A stretch of 64,000 bases of DNA, taken from the NCBI GenBank assembly GCA_963747735.1, contig CAVVGE010000005.1, positions 633,931-697,930 on the forward strand, written 5' to 3'. This document shows positions 34,539-43,960 of the stretch, piece after piece (the first letter of the stretch is position 1; every line of letters begins with the position of its first letter). The translations under genes and the position numbers were made by a program. The notes below the pieces were generated by a model. The model saw nothing but the letters and a program-made list of their open reading frames with translations, did no database searches and was not told the DNA's origin. Source of the stretch: AP-15 sp963747735. Its GTDB lineage: Bacteria; Pseudomonadota; Alphaproteobacteria; ATCC43930; CGMCC-115725.

Positions 34539-35540
34539 TCAGGGCCGCATCCCGACCTTTTTATCGACGAATTCGAGCGTGAACGCCTTTTTGTAATCCA
34601 TGTTCTTGGGATAGACCCCCGCATCCGCCATGGTGTCGAAAAAATCGTGCCAGCGCGCGTCGGTCATCGCGCCGATCCCGTCTTTCTTGGCGTCGCCGCT
34701 GTCGACGATGCCGTATTTCTTGATTTTGGCGATGCCATAAGCGAGCAGCGCATCGGTCATCTCCGGGTTGTCGCGTTTGATCAGCGCGTTGCCGGGCGAG
34801 GGGTCGCCGTAAAGATAGCTCTTCCAGCCCTCGATGCTGGCATCGACAAAGCGCTGCACCAGCCCCGGATTGTCGTGCACCAGCTTTTGCGAGGTCTCGA
34901 TCAGCGAGCTGTAGCTGGCATAGCCGGCGTCCGCGATCAACAGCACCACCGGCTTCACCCCCGCCTGCTCGATCGTAAACGGCTCGCTCGACAGATAGCC
35001 CTGCTGGATCGCCTTCGGGTCGGCGAGAAACGGGGCGACGCTAAAGGTGTAGGCCCGGATCTGATCGTCGCTATAGCCGAACTTCTTTTTCAAAAAGATC
35101 CAGCTGCCGATGCGGGTGTCGGAGCCGATCATGATCGGCTTCCCCTTGAGCGCGGCGAGGCTGTCATCGCCCTGCCCCGGATGCGCGATCAGGACCGACG
35201 GGTCCTTTTGAAAGATCGCGGCGACCGCGACCATCGGAATGTTCTCGTGCACAAAATTGAGCGGCACAAAGGAATTGGTCGCGATGTTGAAATCGAGCCG
35301 GCCGGCAGCGAGGAGCTGGGCCTGGTTCACCTGCGGCCCGCCCTGGCGCAGGCTGACGTCGAGGCCATAGCGCTTGTAGATCCCGGTGGCGATCGCCTGG
35401 TAATAGCCGCCATGCTCGGCCTCGGCCTTCCAATCGGTGCCAAACGCGACCTTTTGCGCTTGGGCGCTGGCTTGGAATGTGGCGCCCGTCGCCGTCGCCA
35501 GGCTCACCGCGCACAGCAAAACGCCGAGCAGAACCCGCAT
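34539..35540 (-). CDS. ABC transporter substrate-binding protein, NMT1/THI5-like
   Basis: A 333-residue periplasmic protein with ribosome site GGGAGGA before ATG 35540 and a signal peptide ending near SAQA (about residue 27). The body follows the NMT1/SsuA pattern: KVAFGTDWKAEAEHGGYYQA, LRQGGPQVNQAQLLAAGRLD, PLNFVHENIPMV and GSDTRIGSWIFL. The EHGGYYQA segment is typical of members that bind thiamine pyrimidine precursors or similar heterocycles. No TPP riboswitch signature was found upstream, so the substrate stays open. It starts the operon and is divergent from the universal stress protein gene. Confidence 0.88.
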   Translation of the reverse strand: MRVLLGVLLCAVSLATATGATFQASAQAQKVAFGTDWKAEAEHGGYYQAIATGIYKRYGLDVSLRQGGPQVNQAQLLAAGRLDFNIATNSFVPLNFVHENIPMVAVAAIFQKDPSVLIAHPGQGDDSLAALKGKPIMIGSDTRIGSWIFLKKKFGYSDDQIRAYTFSVAPFLADPKAIQQGYLSSEPFTIEQAGVKPVVLLIADAGYASYSSLIETSQKLVHDNPGLVQRFVDASIEGWKSYLYGDPSPGNALIKRDNPEMTDALLAYGIAKIKKYGIVDSGDAKKDGIGAMTDARWHDFFDTMADAGVYPKNMDYKKAFTLEFVDKKVGMRP

Positions 35541-35700
35541 TCCTCCCCTCCGTTCCTCCGACCCGTACCGCGGGCAAGTGTAGACGCCACCCATCCGAGC
35601 GTCGAGCCGGCGCCACTCGCAAATACCGCAGCAAGGGTGTAGGTAGACCGGTCGATACGCCCCTTGACAAAAACGGGGCGGCAGACCCAGGGATCGCGCG

Positions 35701-36555
35701 ATGAAGAATCTATTGACCGTGGTTGGCGACGGAGACGCCGCCCCCGTGCTCGAAGCCGCGTTGCTCGCGGCGCGCCGGTTCGACAGCCATATCATCGGGC
35801 TGCACAGCCTGACGACCGAATACGCCGTCGTGTTTGGCGGCGAGATGGGGTTTTCGATCTCGTCCGAGGTCGACCGCACCCTCGAACGCGAGGGCCACGA
35901 CCGGCGCGACCAGGCGCGCCGCCTGTTCTCCGATTTTATGGATAAGCACGGCGTGCCGCTCGGTGCGACGCCGCCGGGACACCAGGGCCCGAGCGCTTCC
36001 TGGCGCGAGGAGGACGGCCGCCAGAACGCGATCGTCGGCATGCTCGGCCGGGTCTACGATCTGATCCTGGTCGAGCAGCCGAAAAAGCTCGCCTCGATCG
36101 CCGAAGCGACCCTCGAGGACGCGCTCTTCGAAAGCGGCCGGCCGATCCTGATGGTGCCGCCGCGGCCCCCCAGGACGCTGGGCGAGGTCGTCGCCATCGC
36201 CTGGAACGGCAGCACCGAGACGGCGCTGACCGTGGCGCTCAGCATGCCGTTTATCAAGCGGGCAAAGCAGGTCGTGATCGTCGCGGTCGGCCCGCAGCAC
36301 ATGCCGGAGCCGGGCCCCGAGGGCGAGGAGCTGGCGGCGGCGATCGCGCGGCACGGTGTCGAGGTCAGCCTGCGCACCGCCTATGGCCGGCAAAAGCCGC
36401 AAGGCGAATCGTTCTTGAAGGAAGCCATGGCGGCCGGCGCCGATCTCCTGCTGAAGGGCGCCTACACCCAGAGCCGCATCCGCCAGATGATCTTCGGCGG
36501 CGCCACCCGCCACATCATCATGGAAGCCAAGCTCCCGGTCCTGATGGCCCGCTAG
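35701..36555 (+). CDS. Universal stress protein family (tandem UspA)
   Basis: A 284-residue protein with two UspA-like halves. The first half starts KNLLTVVGDGDAAPVLEAAL; the second begins near VVAIAWNGSTETALTVALS and ends with GGATRHIIMEAKLPVLMAR, close to the ATP-binding G-x2-G-x9-G(S/T) motif. Tandem Usp proteins respond to stress and nutrient limits. No operon partner; it is divergent from the ABC importer operon. Confidence 0.87.
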   Translation: MKNLLTVVGDGDAAPVLEAALLAARRFDSHIIGLHSLTTEYAVVFGGEMGFSISSEVDRTLEREGHDRRDQARRLFSDFMDKHGVPLGATPPGHQGPSASWREEDGRQNAIVGMLGRVYDLILVEQPKKLASIAEATLEDALFESGRPILMVPPRPPRTLGEVVAIAWNGSTETALTVALSMPFIKRAKQVVIVAVGPQHMPEPGPEGEELAAAIARHGVEVSLRTAYGRQKPQGESFLKEAMAAGADLLLKGAYTQSRIRQMIFGGATRHIIMEAKLPVLMAR

Positions 36556-36806
36556 CAGACCGGGCCGGCTCCGATCGGGCGACGGGCCTGAAAGGCTGCG
36601 GCAATCGCTGCATCGCCGTTCAATGGCGATCGGCGCTGGAGCCGGCTGCCGAAGACCGAGAGGTTTTTGCTGCATAGACTGACGCAGACAATCCCCGCGC
36701 GCACGGACGGCGAAGCTATCCTTTGAATTGCGGGGGATCCGGTTTACGGTCAGCCGTGGTTGTGTGCGCCCTGGGGTCCCGCATAAGACGCTTCGAGGGG
36801 GGAGCT

Positions 36807-39338
36807 ATGCGTCAACGCATATTGCCGGGCATATTGCTGGCGCTGGCGGTCATCATCGCGGCGAACGCTGTGCCGGCGGCCGGCCACGCCGCGTCGTTGT
36901 GGGTGGAGCAGGGCCCGGGGCCGATCTTTAACGGCGGGGTCAGCGGATTGCCGGGCGATCCGGCTGCCGGCGCGGTCAACGCTGTCGTCGCCGACCGGAC
37001 GAACGCAGACCAGCTCCTTATCGGCACCGTCAATGGCGGGGTCTGGGCCACCGCCAATGCCGCCAGCCCGGTCCCGTTGTGGTCACCGCAAACCGATCAG
37101 CTTCCGGCATTATCGATCAGCTCGCTGGCGGCGAGCCCGGTCAATCCGCAGCGGGTTTTCGCCGGAACCGGCAGCACCAGCTCTCTTGGCCTGGAAGGGA
37201 GTCCCGGCTTCGGCATCCTGCGCTCGGAGAACGGCGGCTCAACCTGGCAGATACTCGCCGGATCGACCTTTGCGCGCCAGATCGTCGACGCCGTCGTGCC
37301 GACCCGGCTCTCTGGCGGAGCGGTTGTGCTCGCGGCGACGCGGCGGTTCCCCGAAGAGCAGGAGGTCGATCAGGACGGGCCGGTTATCGCTGACGCAACG
37401 GCGGCCGCGGCGACCCCCACCCGCGGCTTGTTTCGCAGCACGAACGCGACCGCCGCCGATCCGAAAGCGGTCACTTTCGTGCCCGTTTCCGGTCGTGCCG
37501 GCTCGGGGCTTCCGGCCGGGGGGATCAGCGCCTTGATCGCCGATCCGTCGAACCCGCGCCGCTTTTATGCCGGCCTGTCGGGCTTTGACGGCGCTGCGGG
37601 ACGCGCCGGGGTCTATCGCAGCGACGATGGCGGGGTGACCTGGAAGCAGGTCAACGGATCCGGCACCAAGGTCCTCGCGGGGGTCGCCGGCTCGGTGCAA
37701 ATCTTGCTCTCGGTGCACGCCGCCGGAAACAATAACGCGGTCTACGCTGCGGTCATTCGGGCGGTGAAGAATAAAGCCGGCGTGCTGGTCGGCGGCGACT
37801 TGAGCGGCGTCTTCCGCTCGGCGGATCAGGGCGGGGCCTGGACCTCGTTCGGCGTCCCCAGCCCGCCAGTCTTCCCTGGACAGCAAGGGGATCTGCATGG
37901 CGCGTTGGCGGCGGATCCGGTCAATCCGAATGTCGCGTTCATCGCCGGCGATGCGCAGCGCGCGCCGTTTCCGAACGCCAATGGTTGCCGGGATTTCGTC
38001 GCCACCGTGTTCCGCTTGGACATCGCGCAGCCGGCGGCGGCGCGCTGGCAAAACGTCGTTTGCGACGGCGCCAACGGCACTGCCCCGCATGCCGACGCGC
38101 GGGCGATGACGTTCGATGCCAATCGCGACCTGCTGCTGGCGAATGACGGCGGCGTCTATCGCCTGCTCGACCCGAACCTGACGGGACTGCGCCGGTGGGA
38201 GCCGGTGATCGGCACGCTGCGGGCGACCGAGCTCCACTCGGTCGCCTACGATCCACTCGGCAAGGTCGTCCTCGGCGGGACCCAAGACAATGGCAGCGTC
38301 GTGCAGTCCGCTCCCGGCGGCTTTGCCTGGAACGAGCTGCAGGGAGGCGACGGCGGCGTCGTCGCGGTCGATGCCGACCAGCAGAGCCACCCTGGCATGT
38401 CGATTCGCTATACCAGCTTCCAATTTCTCGGGGCTTTCACGCGAACTACCTGGGACGCCGCCAACAACGTGCTGGCGCAGCGGTTCTTGCGTCTCGCCGT
38501 CGCGTCCGGAAGTTGTGCCGGGCGGACGCTGACCGACTGCGATGAAAACGTCCAATTCTATAACCCCTACGTATTGAACGCGATCGACCCGAGCCGGATG
38601 CTGCTCGGGACGAGTGCCCTCTACGAGTCTTTGAACCGCGGTGACACGCTCAGGGCGCTGACCGGCAATACCGGCAGCGCTATCACCGGCCTTGCCTATG
38701 GCGGCCGGCTCGGCGGTGCCGATTATCCGGGGATCATCTACGCGGGCGATGGCGAAGCGGCCAATGGAGGGGTGATCCTGCACCGCATCAACCGCGGCGG
38801 CACGATCATGACTTTGAAATACCCCGGCAGCGCAGTGCGCGCGCTCGCGATAAACCCTTTCGATTATCGCCAGATTGTCGTTGTCGATGTTCGCAGCCGG
38901 GTCTGGCTGTCGGACAGCGAAGGCATGCCGGGGACATGGGCCAACGTGACCGGGAATCTCGCTTCGCGGACCAGTCAGGTGACGAGCATCGCGTTCTGCA
39001 GCCTCGACGCCACACTCGCGAGATCGGTGCTGGTCGCCGGCGGGTTTGGCATTTTCGAGCTGCGCGGCCCGGGCTCCGGGAGGACCTGGGCGCGGCTCGG
39101 CAGCAGCATTCCCAACGCGCTCTTCCTCGATCTCCACTACGACAACCGAAACGACCTGCTGCTTGCCGGCAGCCTGGGACGCGGCGCGTGGACGCTGCCC
39201 GGCTTCCTGAAGGGCGGTGCCGCACCCGTCGCGGCCGCGACGGGTGCCGTGCTCGCCGCCGCGCCGGCGCCCTACAAGCTCTCGTTTCCGCTAATCCCGC
39301 CGGTGCGCGCCGCCCCAGCCGGACAACCCACACTCTGA
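36807..39338 (+). CDS. Large secreted beta-propeller protein with BNR-like repeats
   Basis: An 843-residue protein starting at ATG 36807 after GAGGGGGGAGCT. The signal peptide ends near GHAAS (about residue 29). The mature part carries sialidase/VPS10-type BNR repeats, seen as SENGGSTWQIL, SDDGGVTWKQV, SADQGGAWTSF and similar 'S.DGG.TW' blades, together with segments such as TNADQLLIGTVNGGVW. Such propellers bind glycans or proteins on the outside of the cell, and some act as glycosidases, but no catalytic set is clear. No PEP-CTERM tail is visible; the C-terminus is proline-alanine rich. Confidence 0.78.
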   Translation: MRQRILPGILLALAVIIAANAVPAAGHAASLWVEQGPGPIFNGGVSGLPGDPAAGAVNAVVADRTNADQLLIGTVNGGVWATANAASPVPLWSPQTDQLPALSISSLAASPVNPQRVFAGTGSTSSLGLEGSPGFGILRSENGGSTWQILAGSTFARQIVDAVVPTRLSGGAVVLAATRRFPEEQEVDQDGPVIADATAAAATPTRGLFRSTNATAADPKAVTFVPVSGRAGSGLPAGGISALIADPSNPRRFYAGLSGFDGAAGRAGVYRSDDGGVTWKQVNGSGTKVLAGVAGSVQILLSVHAAGNNNAVYAAVIRAVKNKAGVLVGGDLSGVFRSADQGGAWTSFGVPSPPVFPGQQGDLHGALAADPVNPNVAFIAGDAQRAPFPNANGCRDFVATVFRLDIAQPAAARWQNVVCDGANGTAPHADARAMTFDANRDLLLANDGGVYRLLDPNLTGLRRWEPVIGTLRATELHSVAYDPLGKVVLGGTQDNGSVVQSAPGGFAWNELQGGDGGVVAVDADQQSHPGMSIRYTSFQFLGAFTRTTWDAANNVLAQRFLRLAVASGSCAGRTLTDCDENVQFYNPYVLNAIDPSRMLLGTSALYESLNRGDTLRALTGNTGSAITGLAYGGRLGGADYPGIIYAGDGEAANGGVILHRINRGGTIMTLKYPGSAVRALAINPFDYRQIVVVDVRSRVWLSDSEGMPGTWANVTGNLASRTSQVTSIAFCSLDATLARSVLVAGGFGIFELRGPGSGRTWARLGSSIPNALFLDLHYDNRNDLLLAGSLGRGAWTLPGFLKGGAAPVAAATGAVLAAAPAPYKLSFPLIPPVRAAPAGQPTL

Positions 39339-39427
39339 AGCTTCAGAACCCGATCGTCACAGCCTGCTGCTGGAGGCCTGCGTTGCCCTCGTCCGGCCGA
39401 TTTCGGCTTGGCGCACGATGCCCTGGC

Positions 39428-40537
39428 TCAGCTCAGCACGCCCAGTTTTTTGCGTTCGATCAGATCGAAATCGATGGCGGCGCCGAGGCCGGGGCCGGTG
39501 GGGGCGTGGACGAGGCCGTCGGGGCCGACGGCGATGTCTTCGGCGAGGCCGTATTTCTGCATCGCGTCGGGCAGCAGCACTTCAAAGAACTCGGTGTTGC
39601 GGATCGCCATCATGACGTGGAGGTTGGCGACGTTGTTCAACGAGTTGCCGCCGTGGTGGGTCTCGAAATTCATGCGGAAGGCTTCGGCCAAATGCGCCGT
39701 CTTGACCAATGTCGTGATCCCGCCCTTGACCGCGACATCGCCGCGCAGAAAATCGGTGGCGCGGTTCATGATCCACGGAATATAGGAATCGAGCCCGCCG
39801 ATCGGATATTCGGTGGCGAGGATCGGGATTTCGAGCTTTTGCTTTAGCTTGACGTAGTTGTAGATGTCCTGCTCGGCGAGCGGGTCTTCATACCAGTAAA
39901 ACCCCATTTCCTCGATCGCCCGGCCGACCCTGAGCGCCTCCTCGTAACGATAGCTCCAGGTCGAATCGAGCATGACCGTGTAGTCGCCGCCGACCGCCCG
40001 GCGCACCGCTTCGCACACCTTGATGTCGTCGCGCCAGCGCTGCGGCGGGTGGATCTTGTAGGCGGCCCAGCCGGCCGCCTGGTAATGCCGCGCCTGCTCG
40101 GCATATTCCTCGGCGGTCGCGTGGATCTCGGAGCTGGCATAGGCCGGGATCGTGGTGCGGCAGGTGCCGAGGAGGCGGTGGATCGGCATCCCCGCCGCCT
40201 TCCCCGCGATGTCCCAGAGGGCCACGTCGCAGGCGCCGATCGCACGCACGCTCGCCACCCGTGCGCGCGCCCATAACAAGCGGTTGAGCCGCTCGCGGTC
40301 GAGCGCGTCCTGGCCCAGCAAAACCGGCTTTAGAAACCGGACGAGACCCGGCCCGTCGAGGCTTGCCGGGTTCGACGAGGTGCCGAGAAAGGCATGGCCC
40401 GTGACCCCTTCTTCGGTCGCGACCGCGAGCAGGCCCAAATCGCTGTTGCCGGTCGGGCGCGCCGTATGGTGGCCGTAGATCGTCGGCGGGATGCTCTCCC
40501 AGGCGAAAAGGGTCAGCGTGACGTCGGTGATTTTCAT
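39428..40537 (-). CDS. Mandelate racemase / muconate lactonizing enzyme family (enolase superfamily)
   Basis: A 369-residue enzyme. The N-terminal capping domain (about 1-120) closes over a barrel with a general base in AAYKIHPP, metal ligand Asp in VMLDSTWSYRYEEAL, Glu in YWYEDPLAEQD, and Glu in TEYPIGG. The late HHGGNSLNNVANLH segment supplies a His. It acts on a carboxylate sugar acid or related substrate by proton abstraction; which one cannot be told. The start at 40537 precedes MKITDVTLTLFAW. Confidence 0.88.
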   Translation of the reverse strand: MKITDVTLTLFAWESIPPTIYGHHTARPTGNSDLGLLAVATEEGVTGHAFLGTSSNPASLDGPGLVRFLKPVLLGQDALDRERLNRLLWARARVASVRAIGACDVALWDIAGKAAGMPIHRLLGTCRTTIPAYASSEIHATAEEYAEQARHYQAAGWAAYKIHPPQRWRDDIKVCEAVRRAVGGDYTVMLDSTWSYRYEEALRVGRAIEEMGFYWYEDPLAEQDIYNYVKLKQKLEIPILATEYPIGGLDSYIPWIMNRATDFLRGDVAVKGGITTLVKTAHLAEAFRMNFETHHGGNSLNNVANLHVMMAIRNTEFFEVLLPDAMQKYGLAEDIAVGPDGLVHAPTGPGLGAAIDFDLIERKKLGVLS

Positions 40538-40641
40538 CGAGGAACGGTACAATGCTGCCGGCCGGGATGTCGATCCCGGTGTCGCGGGGGAGTGCCGCGA
40601 GGCTTGATTATCTGCCGGCACCGCTCGATGTTTATCCCGAC

Positions 40642-40872
40642 ATGGCGGTCATCGACACCATGAAGCTCACACTCGCGCTGCGCGACAAGGCCGGCTTCTC
40701 CCAGGCCGGGGCAGAAGCGACGGCAGAAGCATTGAATTCAGCGCTCGGCGATGATGTCGCGACCAAAGCCGACATCGCCGCCGTCAAATCCGACATCCGG
40801 CTGCTGCAGTGGCAGATCGGGATCATGTACGCCTTGCAGCTGGCGATCCTGGTCAAGCTTTTTGTGCACTGA
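40642..40872 (+). CDS. Short coiled-coil protein with one membrane helix (DUF1640-like)
   Basis: A 76-residue protein from ATG 40642. Its head (TMKLTLALRDKAGFSQAGAE) and the DVATKADIAAVKSDIRLLQW coil followed by a C-terminal helix (MYALQLAILVKLFVH) are a compact version of the protein at 14,340. No role known. Confidence 0.65.
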   Translation: MAVIDTMKLTLALRDKAGFSQAGAEATAEALNSALGDDVATKADIAAVKSDIRLLQWQIGIMYALQLAILVKLFVH

Positions 40873-40949
40873 ACGACGCTGCAGCGCATCCCGAAGCCAA
40901 TACCGCTTCGAAGGCGCGCGATGCCCCGCCGCATCATGGCAGTGTTCCC

Positions 40950-42455
40950 TCACTCGACCGGGACGCGCATTGCGATGGCACCAAAGCTGTCGCCGCGCGC
41001 CTTGGCATAGCGGCCGGCGCAGACGAGGCAGACGAGCCCGATCACCAGCACTACGGCACCCTGGAACAGCGGCTGAAAGATCAGCTGCGTCTTTGGCACG
41101 ATCGCGATCGAGGCGATCAGCGGCACGGCGATCACAATCGAGACGATCGCCGTCGTCGTCGCAAAGGGCTGGTTCAGCACCGGGGCCGCCCATTCGGCTT
41201 CGCGCCAGCGCGGGTGCCATTTTAAATTAAGCACGCCGATGGCGATCGCGAGCCACACCAGCAAGACCGCAATCGACCGGACCGCCACCCCCATCGCCCA
41301 GCCGACATAGATCGTCTGCAGCAGAAAGAGCGTGCTCAGCCCCGCGTGCAGGATAAGCCCGGCGAGCGGCACCTTGCGCTTCGAGGTCTCGGCGAAAACC
41401 GCCGGCAGCATCCGGTCCTGGCCATAGGCAAAGGCAAAGCGCGACGACACCATGTAGCCCGGCGCCAGGGTCTTGCCGACGATCGCTGCGACGGCGAGGT
41501 TGAGGAGGATGCTGAGCCAATTGGGCGCCACCAGCCCGACCAGCCCTGGTGCCGTCGCGTAATTCCCCTTGTTCGCGTGCAGCAGCCCGGCGATCGCCCA
41601 CCACGGTGCGGCATGAAAGAGCGCCGCTGCGACCGCCGTGAACAACACCAGCGCGACGATAAACCCGTAGATGATGCCGAGCGGCAATTTCCGGTGCGGG
41701 TCGCCGACCTCGCCACCCAAGGCCGGCCCGGCGCCGAGCCCGGCATAGGCAAAGACAAAGAGCGAGCACACCGCGACAAAATCGAAAAAGCTGTCGGGCG
41801 GCGCCACCGCCGGGGCGGCGAGCGGCACCTGCGCCACCTTGCTCGCCGCCGCGACAAAGCTCGCCTGCGAGGTCGAAAACCCGATCGCGCAAATTACGAG
41901 CGCCGTCACCACGATGATGAACATCAGCACCGTGACAAAGAGGCCGTAGCGGTGGACGCCGGCGGCATTGACCGCATAGGTGATCCAGATCGCAACGAGC
42001 CCGGTCAATAGATGGCCGGTCGGCGTCAGCAGCGCCGCACCGAGCGCCGGGCTGAAGCCCAGCACCGCCTGTCCGAAAAAGGTGCCGAAGGCAAAGGCCA
42101 AGACGCCGGCGCCGGCCGGCCCCGTCAGCCACCACACAAAGGTCACCAGAAACCCGGCCGGCACGCCGAGGCTGCGCGCGATCCACACATATTTCGAGCC
42201 GGCGCGCGGCATGACCCGCGAAAACATCACGTAAAGATAGGTTTTCGGCAGCATCAGGATGCCGGTGACGAACATCGCCAGCGGCACGAGCCCGTGGATG
42301 CCCGGATAGATCTTGAGGCTCTGGGTCGAGACGAAATTGATCCCCGCGCCATATTCGGCCGACACCGCCGACGCGGTGATCGCCAATACGCCCAACACCT
42401 TTGCCAGCCGGTAATCGGTCGGCGCCGGCGCCGTGCTCCTCCAGGTCTCGCTCAT
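40950..42455 (-). CDS. APC superfamily amino acid permease
   Basis: A 501-residue membrane protein with about 12 helices. The first helix carries the unwound substrate segment of the family (SAVSAEYGAGINFVSTQSLK), and RAGSKYVWIARSLG and a FVFAYAGLGAGPALGGEVGD block are typical of APC transporters, where the last lies in helix 6. It probably imports an amino acid or amine by cation symport. Charge-poor, no soluble domain. Upstream lies a 400-base repeat-rich region. Confidence 0.88.
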   Translation of the reverse strand: MSETWRSTAPAPTDYRLAKVLGVLAITASAVSAEYGAGINFVSTQSLKIYPGIHGLVPLAMFVTGILMLPKTYLYVMFSRVMPRAGSKYVWIARSLGVPAGFLVTFVWWLTGPAGAGVLAFAFGTFFGQAVLGFSPALGAALLTPTGHLLTGLVAIWITYAVNAAGVHRYGLFVTVLMFIIVVTALVICAIGFSTSQASFVAAASKVAQVPLAAPAVAPPDSFFDFVAVCSLFVFAYAGLGAGPALGGEVGDPHRKLPLGIIYGFIVALVLFTAVAAALFHAAPWWAIAGLLHANKGNYATAPGLVGLVAPNWLSILLNLAVAAIVGKTLAPGYMVSSRFAFAYGQDRMLPAVFAETSKRKVPLAGLILHAGLSTLFLLQTIYVGWAMGVAVRSIAVLLVWLAIAIGVLNLKWHPRWREAEWAAPVLNQPFATTTAIVSIVIAVPLIASIAIVPKTQLIFQPLFQGAVVLVIGLVCLVCAGRYAKARGDSFGAIAMRVPVE

Positions 42456-42855
42456 CGCCGTTCCTCCCCCGCTCGTCTTTATGGGTCATCTTTATCGAGA
42501 CTTTAACCCAATCCTGCCCGGCGCGGAGCACCCATCCCGCGACCCAGCTTTCGCCGGAAGGAGGACGAGGCCCACCATGCTCGCAAGATCCGGCTTCCCG
42601 GAGGTCGTTCCGGGGCGTGGGCGCAGCCCACGAGCCCGGAACCCATGCACACCGGCTTCCGATAACTTTGCAGAGCGACGGTGTTCATAGGTTCCGGGCT
42701 CGCCCCCCTGTTCAAGCCAGAGCCTGCCCCTGGCTGGAACAGGGGGGCAGGCTCTACGGAGCATCCCGGAATGACAATTCTTTCCAAAGAACACTCCCCC
42801 TCCGAAGCCTACGCCCGGACAGCGGAGAATGGCACGTCTGGCTATTGCGGCCAAC
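42456..42855. repeat. Intergenic repeat cluster
   Basis: No gene is supported. It holds an inverted repeat with arms 42,719-42,730 and 42,744-42,755 (AGAGCCTGCCCC), and a pair GAGCCCGGAACCCATG / CATAGGTTCCGGGCTCG around 42,630-42,705. Parts recur at 49,165-49,215 and 50,765-50,905, so it is a dispersed family. The similar, incomplete second copy at 50,873 has lost the right arm. Confidence 0.65.
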
Positions 42856-43830
42856 TCAGCCGACCAGCACCGATTTGCCGATGACCGCGCGGTCGATCAG
42901 CGCCTGCACCGCATCCGCCGCCCGCGCCAATGGAAATTCCCGCCAGATGCGCGGCTTGAGCTTTCCGGCGGCGGCGAGCTCGAGCAAGGTGTGCCAATTG
43001 GCGGCGGCGATTTCCGGGTGCGCTTCGTTGAGCCCGCCGATGCGCACGCCGATCGCCTCGATCCCTTTGATCAAGAGATAATTGCTGCGCGCCGCTGCCG
43101 GCGCCCCGCCGAGAAAGCCCAGGATCAGGATGCGCCCACCCCAGGCGAGGCAGCGCAGCGATTCCTCGAAGGTGGGCCCGTTGACCGGATCGTAGACGAT
43201 ATCGACGCCGCGGCCACGGGTCAGCTCCATGACCTGGTCACGAAACCCGCCCTGGTACGGGATCGCATGGTCGGCACCTTCGGCGCGGCAGACCGCGCGC
43301 TTTTCGTCGGTGCTGGCGGTGGCGATCACCTCGGCGCCAAAAAGCTTGGCGATCTGGATTGCCGGCAGGCCGATGCCACCCGCGGCACCGTGGATCAACA
43401 CCCGCTCGCCCGATTGGAGCCGGCCGCGCTGCATCAGCGCGTGGTAGGCGGTCTGGTAGGCGCCGCGGAACACCGCCGCCTCTTCGAGGCTCAGCGCCGC
43501 CGGCACCTTGTCGCATTCCTCGGCTTTGCAATTGGCGAGCTCGGCAAAAGCGCCGAGCCGCTGCCGGCTCATCACCCGGTCGCCGGGCTTCAGCCCCTGC
43601 ACATCCGGCCCGACCGCGATCACCTCGCCCGCCCCCTCGTTTCCCGGCACAAAGGGCGGCTCCGGCCGGAACTGGTATTTGCCGGCCAGCATCAAGACAT
43701 CGACATATTGCACGCCGCGCGCCCGGATGCGCACCTGCACCTCGCCGGGACCGGGCGGCGGCGGGTCGGGCAAATCGCGCAGCGCCAGCACCTCGGGACC
43801 GCCGAACGCCTCGCACACCACCGCCTGCAT
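42856..43830 (-). CDS. Zinc-type quinone oxidoreductase (MDR superfamily, NADPH:quinone reductase-like)
   Basis: A 324-residue enzyme: an N-terminal GroES-like domain (PFVPGNEGAGEVIAVGPDV) and a Rossmann domain with the NADPH loop HGAAGGIGLPAIQIAKLFG. No structural-zinc cysteines are seen, so it fits quinone reductase (QOR) rather than alcohol dehydrogenase. The start at 43830 (MQAVVCEAFGG) was chosen because upstream sequence is antisense of the MFS promoter region. It is divergent from the MFS carrier gene. Confidence 0.9.
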   Translation of the reverse strand: MQAVVCEAFGGPEVLALRDLPDPPPPGPGEVQVRIRARGVQYVDVLMLAGKYQFRPEPPFVPGNEGAGEVIAVGPDVQGLKPGDRVMSRQRLGAFAELANCKAEECDKVPAALSLEEAAVFRGAYQTAYHALMQRGRLQSGERVLIHGAAGGIGLPAIQIAKLFGAEVIATASTDEKRAVCRAEGADHAIPYQGGFRDQVMELTRGRGVDIVYDPVNGPTFEESLRCLAWGGRILILGFLGGAPAAARSNYLLIKGIEAIGVRIGGLNEAHPEIAAANWHTLLELAAAGKLKPRIWREFPLARAADAVQALIDRAVIGKSVLVG

Positions 43831-43960
43831 CGCCCCCTCCCTATGCGCCAAAGCCAAACCTTGCCCCGGTTCGCCGCCGCCCGGCCAGCGGGTTTCGCAG
43901 CCGGCGCAAAATTGCGGCATTCTACGCCCGATTGGAACCGGGACCGGGGGAGAGACCAGC

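Noticed and set aside
35541..35700. TPP riboswitch before the NMT1/THI5-like importer
   Set aside because: I looked for the CTGAGA and ACCTGA core motifs on the minus strand and found neither.
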